Assembly: GCA_038531745.1 (NCBI GenBank) | Contig: JBCBBJ010000004.1 | Location: forward strand, 124,001-188,000 | Length of the DNA: 64,000 nucleotides | Direction of reading: 5' to 3' | Source of the DNA: CALLPQ01 sp038531745 | Lineage (GTDB): Bacteria > Pseudomonadota > Alphaproteobacteria > Caulobacterales > Parvularculaceae | Shown here: in pieces, positions 44,244 to 52,498 of the stretch | Layout: every line of letters starts with the position of its first letter | How positions within the stretch are numbered: the first letter of the stretch is position 1 | Notes under the pieces: model-generated | What the model saw: only the letters and a program-made list of their open reading frames with translations | What the model was told of the DNA's origin: nothing | Databases searched by the model: none | Made by a program: the position numbers and the translations under genes

Positions 44244-45512
44244 TTAGAGGTTAAGTTGTTCCAGATCGCGCACAATATCGGGTATCTTCTTTTTTAACCC
44301 AAAAAACCCCTTTTTCGCATGGGGCCAGCTTAGTTGATCATAGTCACGTTTATTCAGGGCGAGCGTAAGGCCTGCCGCGCGCAGGCTTTGGGCCATTCCT
44401 TCAAGCTGATCGTGGACAGGGCCTTGCGGCACAAACGGTGTAACGATTGTATCGATCCCCTGTTGCGATGCCCAGTCGACGAGCGGTGCAGCGCCCGCCT
44501 CCAATGACAGACGCTGGACGGGTTTTTCAAAATGCGCCGCGGCGCGGCCCGACAGGTCGTCCAGCGCTGCGCGCCGGAACGCCTTCACCTGTTCGTCAAG
44601 GCCGATCTCGCTATCGTTGCCAACCCCATCAGCCATCGCGAGGCCTTTCAGGGGGGGCAGTCCAGTTAAGCTTTCTGGATGGCAATCCTCCATGGTCAAC
44701 AACAAGCCGCAAGTTGCCCCCGCCGGAACTGGCACCGGCGCCGCTAACGGCGCAATGTCAAATTCCTCCTCCTCGTTGAGGGAGGGGGTTTCACTATTGG
44801 CGAGCTGATAACCCGGATTAAACCGGCCTTCGGTGAATTTATTGATGTTCGATGCGCGGGCGAGATAATGCTTACCCTTGGTGTGCAAGCCGCCAACCCA
44901 TCGCCACGATAGCGTGTTTGACGCCGGGTCCCCATCGAGGAGATGGGTCAGGAAAAAGTCAGCCCCCAGTTGCCAGGGTAGGTTCAGGGTGAAGATCCAG
45001 ATGGAGGCATACCACATGCGCGCATGGTTATGCAGGTACCCGGTATCGATCAATTCATTGGTCCACGCATCAAAACACTCAATACCGGTATGCCCCGTGG
45101 TGGCTTCTTCTACCGCTTTTTTGAGGCCACCGCGCGCTGCGTCCTCGTGCAACCTCGCCACATCCTCCAGATAGCTTGTCCAGACCGCCGGGCGATGTTC
45201 CAGCCAACCCTTGAAATAAGTTCGCCAGAATACTTCCTGTACAAATTTTTCTGCCGTGCTGAAGCTATGGGCACCAAGCGCCGCGGCGACAACCTCCGCC
45301 TCGGTGATTAAGCGCAAGCGCAGATAGGGGGAGAGGCAAGAAACATGGGCATGCTTGCCGGGGCCAAGATCGAAATTACGTCGCCCCGCATAGGCTTTGC
45401 CCGCTTTTGGGATGAAGGCGTGCAAGCTTGCCAGAGCGTGTTCACGGGTGGGCACAAAGCTGGGGATGGCCGCGCCCGGCTGATCGGTTTCAAGGTCAAA
45501 GGCGGTTTGCAT
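44244..45512 (-). CDS. Photolyase-family protein with FAD domain first and alpha/beta domain last (possible circular permutation)
   Basis: A 422-residue flavoprotein. Residues 22-238 read as the photolyase/cryptochrome FAD domain: SCLSPYLRLRLIT, FVQEVFWRTYFKGW, DTGYLHNHARMWYAS and DGDPASNTLSWRWVGG. The usual N-terminal alpha/beta antenna domain is missing, yet residues 267-400 alternate strand and helix (GLLLTM, a helix at 310-328, VDWASQQGIDTIVTPF, HDQLEGMAQSLRAAGLTLAL) in the order expected of that antenna domain. The linker 239-266 is acidic and Pro-rich. A canonical photolyase gene lies 43 bases upstream on the same strand, so the pair is probably co-transcribed. DNA repair activity is not assured. 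Confidence 0.85.
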   Translation of the reverse strand: MQTAFDLETDQPGAAIPSFVPTREHALASLHAFIPKAGKAYAGRRNFDLGPGKHAHVSCLSPYLRLRLITEAEVVAAALGAHSFSTAEKFVQEVFWRTYFKGWLEHRPAVWTSYLEDVARLHEDAARGGLKKAVEEATTGHTGIECFDAWTNELIDTGYLHNHARMWYASIWIFTLNLPWQLGADFFLTHLLDGDPASNTLSWRWVGGLHTKGKHYLARASNINKFTEGRFNPGYQLANSETPSLNEEEEFDIAPLAAPVPVPAGATCGLLLTMEDCHPESLTGLPPLKGLAMADGVGNDSEIGLDEQVKAFRRAALDDLSGRAAAHFEKPVQRLSLEAGAAPLVDWASQQGIDTIVTPFVPQGPVHDQLEGMAQSLRAAGLTLALNKRDYDQLSWPHAKKGFFGLKKKIPDIVRDLEQLNL

Positions 45513-45555
45513 GGCCGCTCCTACACGGACTGCGGGATGCGCTGGTGCTTAGGGC

Positions 45556-47169
45556 TTACAGATCAAGGGCCAGTTGGGTATTACCGGGCTTTGGCCGGCG
45601 GCGTGTGCCTTGCACCACGGCCTGATCTTGTTCATTCGCACCGCGACCCCGAAAGGGAATACCGCTCTTACGGCTGCCATGGCGGTTCTGGATGAGTTGC
45701 GCTTTGCGGGCGAACGGCGCGGATTTGCGCAAGGCCCAAACCCGGTCCCGCGCCTGGCGCGCGGCGCCCAAATAATCAACAATTGGCGAGGGGTAGCGGT
45801 CTTCCAGAACATCGCGCGCATCGGGCCATTTCCACGGTTCATGGATGAATATATCCGGCACCTCGGCAAGCTCGGGCAGCCAGCGGCGAATAAAGGTACC
45901 ATCCGGGTCCTGATCATGGCCCTGCTTTACCGGATTATAGATGCGGATTGTGTTGATACCGGTGGTGCCCGACTGCATTTGCACTTGCGGCCAATGGATG
46001 CCGGGCTCGTAGTCAGTAAATTGCCGGGCCAGATGCTCCCCGGGCAAACGCCAGTCGAGCCAAAGATGATAGCTTGCTACCGCCATCAACATGGCGCGCA
46101 TGCGAAAGTTCATCCAGCCGGTGGTGTTTAGCATACGCATGCACGCATCAACAAAGGGCAGACCGGTTTCCCCGCGCTGCCATGCGGTAAGACGCGCCTT
46201 TTCGCCCTCACCCATGGTTTTTTCATCCGGGCGCAAATCATCATAGGCCGGGTGCAGATTTCGAAACTCCAGACGCGGCTCGTCTTCTAGTTTTTGAATG
46301 AAATGACAATGCCAGTGGAGGCGGCTGCCAAATGACTTCATGGAACCGGCCCACATGCGTTCGCTGTTAGCTTGCGCCTGGGCGGCGCGGGCCTGGCTGG
46401 CGTGGGTCACTTCGCGTACGGATAAACAGCCATAGCTGAGATAGGGCGACAAACGCGAGCATGCCACCCGGCCCTTGGCGGGTGATGCCATGGCGGCGCG
46501 GTATGGGCGCCCGCGCTTTTCCAAAAATGATTTCAGGAAGAGTTCACCGGCGGCTCTGCCCCCCGGTTGTTCATCGGTGAAAGCGGGGGCATTGGCAAAC
46601 GCGCCAGCATAAGGCGTGTCGGGGATGGGCTCCCCGCCAAGATCACCAATAGCGGGTGTCAGCCCTTCGGGACTTGGCACCAGCGGTGCATGCATCTGAT
46701 GGGCCCATTTGCGGGCCCAGCCATTGCGGGTGGGCAGGCGGCGGATCACCCCGTGCTGGGCAATCTCACGCCACGATATCCCGTGCGCCCGGCACCACGC
46801 CATGACCGTGCGGTCGCGTTGAAAGGTCCAGTTGTTGCCCGTCTCCTCATGGGACCAAAGACTATCGATCCGTATGCGTTGCGATAGGTCTGCCAGGATA
46901 TCCACAACCGATCCCGTACGGATGACCAAGGGCTGACCACGCGCTGATAGGGCCTCGTTCAAATCTTGAAGGCTGGCCCGTAAAAACCGCCAGTGCCGCG
47001 CCGACACATCAGGGAGCTGCCAATAATCCGGTTCAATAACAAAAAGTGGGATCACTGGGCCCAAGGCGGCTGCTTCTGCCAGGGCAGCATGGTCCGCCAC
47101 GCGCAGATCACGCTTAAACCACACAATCGAATGAGGTCTATTGGTGTCGGAAAGAGAAGTCGCGGTCAT
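45556..47169 (-). CDS. Cryptochrome/deoxyribodipyrimidine photolyase family protein
   Basis: A 537-residue light-driven DNA repair flavoprotein. The N-terminal antenna domain opens with SIVWFKRDLRVADHAALAEA; the FAD domain contains SRLSPYLSYGCLSVREV, GLPFVDACMRMLNTTGWMNF and NTIRIYNPVKQG. Instead of the usual DGDxAxN-WQW segment it has DYEPGIHWPQVQMQSGTTG, typical of a separate branch of the family, so CPD or (6-4) specificity is uncertain. A basic tail of about 45 residues follows the fold. It heads a two-gene minus-strand unit with the FAD-first protein at 44244. Confidence 0.88.
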   Translation of the reverse strand: MTATSLSDTNRPHSIVWFKRDLRVADHAALAEAAALGPVIPLFVIEPDYWQLPDVSARHWRFLRASLQDLNEALSARGQPLVIRTGSVVDILADLSQRIRIDSLWSHEETGNNWTFQRDRTVMAWCRAHGISWREIAQHGVIRRLPTRNGWARKWAHQMHAPLVPSPEGLTPAIGDLGGEPIPDTPYAGAFANAPAFTDEQPGGRAAGELFLKSFLEKRGRPYRAAMASPAKGRVACSRLSPYLSYGCLSVREVTHASQARAAQAQANSERMWAGSMKSFGSRLHWHCHFIQKLEDEPRLEFRNLHPAYDDLRPDEKTMGEGEKARLTAWQRGETGLPFVDACMRMLNTTGWMNFRMRAMLMAVASYHLWLDWRLPGEHLARQFTDYEPGIHWPQVQMQSGTTGINTIRIYNPVKQGHDQDPDGTFIRRWLPELAEVPDIFIHEPWKWPDARDVLEDRYPSPIVDYLGAARQARDRVWALRKSAPFARKAQLIQNRHGSRKSGIPFRGRGANEQDQAVVQGTRRRPKPGNTQLALDL

Positions 47170-47432
47170 GAGGGGCCCAAAAAGAAGCAGTTTCAGCGCA
47201 CGCAGAACAAGAACGACCGCAACACTGCGATACAGCTCGTCACTATATGGCGTGCTAGTGCCCTTGTCATGGGGCAGAGAGTGGGCGCGACCTTTTCCCC
47301 GCCGTGCAAGAGCGACGCGAGAGCGGTAATTGAATGTCGCATCCCCCGAATTGCACGATCCTGGTCCAGATCATGCGGCATTTTTTGGCTTGCATCAGTG
47401 CAGCGCCCTGCATATATCACCGGTTCAGACGC

Positions 47433-47507
47433 GGTCCCTTCGTCTATCGGTTAGGACGCCAGGTTTTCAACCTGGAAAGAGGGGTTCGATTCCCCTAGGG
47501 ACTGCCA
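47433..47507 (+). tRNA. tRNA-Glu (TTC)
   Basis: A 75-base cloverleaf: acceptor GGTCCCT with AGGGACT (G1-T72 wobble), D-arm with CTATCGGTTAG, anticodon stem-loop CCAGG TTTTCAA CCTGG (anticodon TTC), T-arm AGGGG TTCGATT CCCCT, discriminator G and encoded CCA. It stands alone between the photolyase gene and the YbjN gene. No rho-independent terminator was obvious downstream. Confidence 0.96.
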
Positions 47508-47694
47508 CTGATCTCCTGATCTTCAAGAAAAACCCAGGCAACGCCCTTTTGCCGCTGTGCGGGCGGGGCAGATAGGTCACACGAAGCGGCGAAGGCGGTT
47601 CTCCCCGCGTCCGGCAATTGCATTTTTTGTTGATTTTTGGTGAACTTAAGACTTTGGTAATGTTTTACGGACGTCAAAAGTAAGGGATAGCCCC

Positions 47695-48156
47695 ATGGGA
47701 ATGGTCAGGACTTTCGCCGCAATTATGTTTGCGGTCGCAGCATTTACGTTGGCGCCCGTACCGGCTGAGGCCGGTAATGTGACCAAACGTCAGATCACCA
47801 GCATCCTGTCCGAACAGGGCTATGCTGTGCGCGATTTTGACGAACGTATGGTTGCCGTTGTGGTTGGTGATCACGTTGTACTTGTGGCGATTGACGGGGC
47901 CGACGGCGATATCTCGTATATCACCTACATCAACGGGGTCAGCGTAAAGCTGCTGGGCTATGAATTTCTGAGCCAGTTCAATAGCGAGGTGAAGTTTGGC
48001 CGCGCTTATGTGGATCAGGATGGTGATATTGCCTTGCAAATGGACCGGAATGCTGCCGGCGGTGTTTCCGCTGAGAATATTGAGTCCGACTTTGATGTAT
48101 TTTTGATCCTCATCGCCAAATTCCTGTCGGACGTGGAAAATATCTCCATCACGTAA
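47695..48156 (+). CDS. Exported YbjN domain-containing protein
   Basis: A 153-residue protein with a signal peptide (MFAVAAFTLAPVPAEA) and a YbjN-like fold: KRQITSILSEQGYAVRDF, ISYITYINGVSVKLLGYEFLSQFN and the closing helical ENIESDFDVFLILIAKFLSDV. YbjN proteins are described as putative sensory or type III chaperone-like folds; here the copy is exported and its role is unknown. A hairpin terminator follows 65 bases after the stop. Confidence 0.85.
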   Translation: MGMVRTFAAIMFAVAAFTLAPVPAEAGNVTKRQITSILSEQGYAVRDFDERMVAVVVGDHVVLVAIDGADGDISYITYINGVSVKLLGYEFLSQFNSEVKFGRAYVDQDGDIALQMDRNAAGGVSAENIESDFDVFLILIAKFLSDVENISIT

Positions 48157-48220
48157 AGTCAACGTAGATGCCATCGCTCTCGCGAGGCCACAGCGATGAC
48201 ATTGCTTTGCAAGATTATTG

Positions 48221-48249
48221 ACGCCCCATCTCTGCCGTGGGGCGTTTTT
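48221..48249 (+). terminator. Rho-independent terminator after the YbjN gene
   Basis: Stem ACGCCCCA / TGGGGCGT (8 bp) with a 9-base loop, followed by TTTTC. Confidence 0.85.
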
Positions 48250-48418
48250 CTTTGCCATTTTGCTTCAAGGCCTTTTGGAGGGCACGATGGTCCACAAGCG
48301 CCCCACGCAGAATGCCCTAAAACCGTAATTTTTCTGGTTTCAGCGCTTTTCAGTTGGTTTGGAGGCTGGACGGCACAAACGTGTCAGGGCTACTGTATTA
48401 GTTAACGCGATTGGAGGG

Positions 48419-48437
48419 CGCGCACTTTGCGCGTTTT
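48419..48437 (+). promoter_or_regulatory. Terminator-like hairpin in the long region upstream of the cold-shock gene
   Basis: CGCGCA / TGCGCG with a 3-base loop, followed by TTTT, located about 190 bases before the cold-shock start. The whole gap from 48250 to 48629 holds no gene. Cold-shock genes often have long structured leaders, so this may be part of a regulatory leader or attenuator; it could also be an isolated terminator. Confidence 0.4.
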
Positions 48438-48629
48438 GGGGGTGTTTCCCACAAGTCTTGGGGTAGGGAAACAGCAAGCAACCTAACCTTTGTCGCTCGG
48501 GTCCGTGCCTTTTTTGGAACGAACCGCATTTGTCGGGGCCGGTAGGGGGCTTAGACCGAAATTTGTCGGATCACGCACCATTGCGCGAACGACATGGCAG
48601 CGGGCCACGTGGCAGCGAGCGGGGACAAT

Positions 48630-49184
48630 ATGACGGTAGACAGAGGGCAAAACGATATGTCCTTGGACCAGACCAGCGCCAGCGAAGACGAGGAAACCTT
48701 CCTGGTCACCGGCATTTTGAAATGGTTTGATCCGAACAAAGGTTATGGCTTTATCATTGCCGGCGATGGGGAGGGGGACATTCTAATGCACTCGTCCTGC
48801 CTGAAAGAGCATGGTGTGACCACAGCCCGCGAGGGCGCCACGATTGATTGTGAGGTCGTGCGCCGTGCAAAGGGCATGCAGGCCCTCAAAGTTCTGAAAA
48901 TCGATGAGACAACCGCCGCCGTCCTGCCCGCGCTCAACGCCAGTCCAACCGACCAAACCCCCGCGGGCAATTTCACCCGCGCCGAGGTTAAATGGTTCAA
49001 CCGGGCCAAAGGCTTTGGCTTTTTAACCCGCGGTGAGGGGTCCGAGGATATTTTTATCCATATGGAAACCCTGCGCCGCTGCGGCATGGGTGAGCTCGTC
49101 ACCGGCCAGCGCATCCAGGTTTCCTACGCATCGGGCGGCAAGGGCCTACTGGCAATCGAAGTGCGGGCTGATCCTGAGAATTAG
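48630..49184 (+). CDS. Two-domain cold-shock protein
   Basis: A 184-residue protein with two cold-shock domains, the common alphaproteobacterial arrangement. Domain 1 has LKWFDPNKGYGFI (RNP1) and GDILMHSSCL (RNP2); domain 2 has VKWFNRAKGFGFL and EDIFIHMETL. Each folds as a small barrel that binds single-stranded RNA or DNA. ATG 48630 is chosen after a GGGG site; 48594 and 48657 are alternatives in the same frame. A leader of several hundred bases precedes it. Confidence 0.9.
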   Translation: MTVDRGQNDMSLDQTSASEDEETFLVTGILKWFDPNKGYGFIIAGDGEGDILMHSSCLKEHGVTTAREGATIDCEVVRRAKGMQALKVLKIDETTAAVLPALNASPTDQTPAGNFTRAEVKWFNRAKGFGFLTRGEGSEDIFIHMETLRRCGMGELVTGQRIQVSYASGGKGLLAIEVRADPEN

Positions 49185-49496
49185 GGTTGAACCAGGGCTA
49201 TCGTCCGATTGCTGATTAGATACAGAATTACTAAGCAATCCGATTTACAGGAAAGCAAAGGGTCGGTCCGGCATTTATTCGCGAAACCTCTGAGCTCGTC
49301 GAGGCTTGCCCCTCCTTGTGGGTTTGCCAGAATGGTGAAACCCGCAAGCTGGTATCGCCGCTACACACTCTGCTTTTGACCCAAAACCATAATCGTTCGT
49401 CTTATGCGATGTAATGGTCGAGGCCACCCACCGCGCCCGCTTGACAATTTCGCCCACCCGGCGTTTCACACGCCATCACCAGCGCAGGAGCCGGAC
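49185..49496. other. Intergenic stretch before asd, nothing recognised
   Basis: About 310 bases. An open frame runs into it from asd (from 49404) but shows no homology-like content before the asd start. A TTGACC at 49376 could be a -35 element, but no good -10 is seen at the right distance. No hairpin or repeat was recognised. Confidence 0.45.
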
Positions 49497-50522
49497 ATGA
49501 GTGTGAATATTGCCATTGTGGGGGCCACGGGAAATGTGGGTCAGGAGATGTTGTCGATCCTCGACGAGCGAACTTTCCCGGTGGACACAGCCTACGCCAT
49601 TGCCTCGCGGTCATCACTGGGGCGGGAAGTCTCTTTCGGCGATCGCACCTTAAAATGCGTTGATCTTGAGACTTTTGACTTTTCTAAAGTTGACATTGCG
49701 CTGTTCGCAGCGGGCGGTGCCATCGCCAAGGACTATGCGTCAAAGGCGGCCAAAGCTGGGGCCGTGGTCATCGACAACTCCTCGCATTTTCGGATGGACC
49801 CTGATGTGCCGCTGATCGTGCCGGAGGTGAATGCCGATGCGGCGGCTGGCTTTGCCAAAAAGAACATCATCGCTAATCCCAACTGCTCTACGGCACAGCT
49901 TGTTGTGGCCCTCGCCCCTTTGCACGCCGCGGCGCAGATCAAACGGGTCGTTGTTTCTACCTATCAGTCAACATCCGGCGCCGGTAAAGCAGCCATGGAT
50001 GAGTTGTTTGATCAGACCAAAGACATTTATGTGAATGATGCGCCCGCACCGGAGCATTTTACGAAACAAATCGCGTTTAATGTGATCCCCCATATCGATT
50101 TCTTCATGGAGGATGGCTATACCAAAGAAGAGTGGAAGATGATGGCGGAGACCAAGAAAATTCTTGATCCTAAAATCAAACTTGCTGCCACGTGTGTGCG
50201 GGTACCGACTTTTGTGGGCCATGCAGAGGCGGTGAATATTGAATTTGAAAAGCCGATTTCTGACGAGGAAGCGCAAGACATTCTGCGCGAGGCGCCGGGC
50301 CTTCTTGTAATAGATAAACGCGAGGATGGGGGCTATGTGACGCCAGTGGAATGCGTCGGTGAATTCGCCACATTTGTTAGCCGCATCCGCGTTGACCCCA
50401 CCGTGGAGAACGGGCTGAGCCTGTGGTGTGTGTCCGACAATCTGCGCAAGGGTGCGGCCCTGAATGCTGTCCAGATTGCCGAAGTCCTGTTGAACAGAGG
50501 CTATCTGAAAGCGGCCGCATGA
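49497..50522 (+). CDS. asd: Aspartate-semialdehyde dehydrogenase
   Basis: Makes aspartate semialdehyde for lysine/diaminopimelate, threonine and methionine synthesis. The 341-residue protein opens with the NADP site SVNIAIVGATGNVGQEMLSIL and has the active-site Cys130 in ANPNCSTAQLVVALAPLH, plus the SGAGKAAMDEL segment. ATG 49497 is the family start and is preceded by AGGAG. Its stop codon overlaps the ATG of rarD (ATGA), so the two genes are translationally coupled. Confidence 0.97.
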   Translation: MSVNIAIVGATGNVGQEMLSILDERTFPVDTAYAIASRSSLGREVSFGDRTLKCVDLETFDFSKVDIALFAAGGAIAKDYASKAAKAGAVVIDNSSHFRMDPDVPLIVPEVNADAAAGFAKKNIIANPNCSTAQLVVALAPLHAAAQIKRVVVSTYQSTSGAGKAAMDELFDQTKDIYVNDAPAPEHFTKQIAFNVIPHIDFFMEDGYTKEEWKMMAETKKILDPKIKLAATCVRVPTFVGHAEAVNIEFEKPISDEEAQDILREAPGLLVIDKREDGGYVTPVECVGEFATFVSRIRVDPTVENGLSLWCVSDNLRKGAALNAVQIAEVLLNRGYLKAAA

Positions 50523-51499
50523 GTGCGGATGGGGGCAACCGGAGCCCTATGCCGGGCGAGGCCCCTGATATCAAAGCTGCGCTCACCGATCCGCGGCTCC
50601 CTGATGTAAAGGCAGCCGGGGGCTTACCCGCATCGGTACGGGCGGGGTTTGTCTTTGCATTTATTGCCTATTTCCTTTGGGGCATGATGCCGCTCTATTT
50701 ACGGGCGATCTCTCATGTGCCGCCGCTTGAAATCGTGGCGCACCGCGTGGTGTGGTCGATCCTGTTTGGCGCGGCGCTCATCTGGGCGCGCGGGCAGATG
50801 GGGGAGGTTAAGGCCGCGTTTCGCCATAGCGGTACCCTGCGTGCCTTGGCGCTTGCGGCGATTTTCATTTCCCTGAACTGGCTGATCTATGTGTGGGCTG
50901 TGATGGAAGCGCGCATCCTTGAATCAAGCCTTGGCTATTTTATCAATCCGCTCATGTATGTGGCGGCCGGCGTTTTCGTTCTTAAGGAAAAACTGCGCCC
51001 CATACAGACGATTGCCGTTGGTATCGCCTCGCTTGGCGTTCTCGTGCTGACCGTGGGCCTTGGCACCTTACCGTGGGTGGCGCTGGTGCTGGCTGCGCTT
51101 TTTACCGGCTATGGCTATATCCGCAAAACCGTACCGGTGGGGGCCATGCCGGGGCTTTTTGTGGAGACGGTTCTGCTGGGTCCGTTTGCGCTTGCATATC
51201 TTGCCTTCCTGGCGGTTAGCGGCACCATGGTCTTTACCCATCTTGATTGGCAGACGGATGTTTTATTGCTCCTCGCCGGTCCGGTGACGGTAATGCCACT
51301 TTTGTTGTTTGCCCTATCGGCGCGGCGATTAACCATGGTGACCGTGGGTTTGACCCAATATCTTGGCCCCACCTTGCAATTTGGCTTTGCGCTTTATTTT
51401 GGGGAGACCTTTACGATCTATCACGCGGTGTGCTTCGGTTTGATCTGGACGGCGCTGGCAATTTTTAGTGTTGACGCTTGGAAACACCGTCCGCGGTAA
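50519..51499 (+). CDS. rarD: EamA-family transporter RarD
   Basis: A 326-residue inner-membrane protein with about ten helices in two EamA repeats, of the RarD group (GFVFAFIAYFLWGMMPLYLRAI, PPLEIVAHRVVWS, LNWLIYVWAV). RarD was named for chloramphenicol sensitivity but the natural substrate is unknown. The first 40 residues are a hydrophilic N-terminal tail. It overlaps asd by four bases. The next gene is convergent. Confidence 0.92.
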   Translation: MSADGGNRSPMPGEAPDIKAALTDPRLPDVKAAGGLPASVRAGFVFAFIAYFLWGMMPLYLRAISHVPPLEIVAHRVVWSILFGAALIWARGQMGEVKAAFRHSGTLRALALAAIFISLNWLIYVWAVMEARILESSLGYFINPLMYVAAGVFVLKEKLRPIQTIAVGIASLGVLVLTVGLGTLPWVALVLAALFTGYGYIRKTVPVGAMPGLFVETVLLGPFALAYLAFLAVSGTMVFTHLDWQTDVLLLLAGPVTVMPLLLFALSARRLTMVTVGLTQYLGPTLQFGFALYFGETFTIYHAVCFGLIWTALAIFSVDAWKHRPR

Positions 51500-51520
51500 G
51501 GCGGAATGTCGGGTGTTGGT

Positions 51521-52498
51521 TTACGCGGCCAAACTGTTGGTCAAATGCCGGGCAAGGGCCATGGCGCTACCAAAACCATCCTCCGCCCGCGCACCAAGAC
51601 ACCAATCCCCGCCCACCAACAGGGTTTGATCCTCACTCTTGATAAAGGCATCGCCCAATGGCGTTGCGGCCATGGCATATCGCCAACGATGGGCAGCGCT
51701 ATATATTGGCACCGGCATAGCACAGCCAAAGATTGGGGTACTGAGAGAGAGGAACGCCTTTGCAACCGTCTGTTTGTCTTCTTCCAGGTGAGATATGCTC
51801 CAGGCCGGACTTGCATGGATGACCCATTGGTCAATGGCACTATTGCGCCCCGGTTTGGTGCTGTCCCGAGCAATCCACGCGATATCCTTGTGGGCATCGC
51901 GGTAAGTGGTCAGCGCTGTCTCAAGGGGGGTGTCGAATGCCACCATCAGCGCCCAGCAGGGTACCATGTCCACGCTTGCAAGTGATGCGGCTAGGGCACC
52001 CTCAGCATTTTCGATCAGGGCACGGGCCTGCACGCTCGGCGTGGTGATCACAACATAATCGAACAGATGGGTGTCACCGGTCTCCTCAACGCGGAGTGCC
52101 CATTGGCGGCCGCTACGGGTGAGCGGCAAGATCGTGTGTTGAAACCGGGTATCAAGAGCATGCGCAAATGGCGAAAGGAGCGCATTCATACGCGGTGTAC
52201 CGACAATTCTTTCGGACCCGTTTGATGAACCCTCAGATGCCCAAACCCCGCCGCTCCCTTTTTCAACGGCCTGGTTGAGAAAGGCGGCGAACCCGTCGCC
52301 GCGCGCGGTCAGATATTGCCCGCCATGGTCAAACTGCACACCGCTGCGGCTTATGCGGGTGGATAATCGCCCGCCAAGGCCCCGGCTTTTTTCAAAAATG
52401 GTTGGTTCATGGCCCGCCTCCGCCAGCGCCCGCGCCACCGTGATGCCCGTGATCCCCGCACCGATAATGGCGATACGGGGCCGCTTTTGATTGCTCAT
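51521..52498 (-). CDS. Renalase-like NAD(P)/FAD-dependent oxidoreductase
   Basis: A 325-residue flavoprotein with the N-terminal FAD motif RIAIIGAGITGITVARALAEAG and ESRGLGGRLSTR-like follow-up (EKSRGLGGRLSTRI), QFDHGGQYLTAR, and a C-terminal FAD-closing segment LLVGGDWCLGARAEDGFGSAMALAR. This matches the bacterial renalase group, thought to recycle damaged NADH isomers. Its start overlaps the carA stop by four bases (ATGA), so it is translated with carA. Confidence 0.85.
   Translation of the reverse strand: MSNQKRPRIAIIGAGITGITVARALAEAGHEPTIFEKSRGLGGRLSTRISRSGVQFDHGGQYLTARGDGFAAFLNQAVEKGSGGVWASEGSSNGSERIVGTPRMNALLSPFAHALDTRFQHTILPLTRSGRQWALRVEETGDTHLFDYVVITTPSVQARALIENAEGALAASLASVDMVPCWALMVAFDTPLETALTTYRDAHKDIAWIARDSTKPGRNSAIDQWVIHASPAWSISHLEEDKQTVAKAFLSLSTPIFGCAMPVPIYSAAHRWRYAMAATPLGDAFIKSEDQTLLVGGDWCLGARAEDGFGSAMALARHLTNSLAA

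Noticed and set aside
47674..48258. A 194-codon minus-strand open frame over the YbjN gene
   Set aside because: The plus-strand frame has a signal peptide and YbjN features; the minus-strand one does not.
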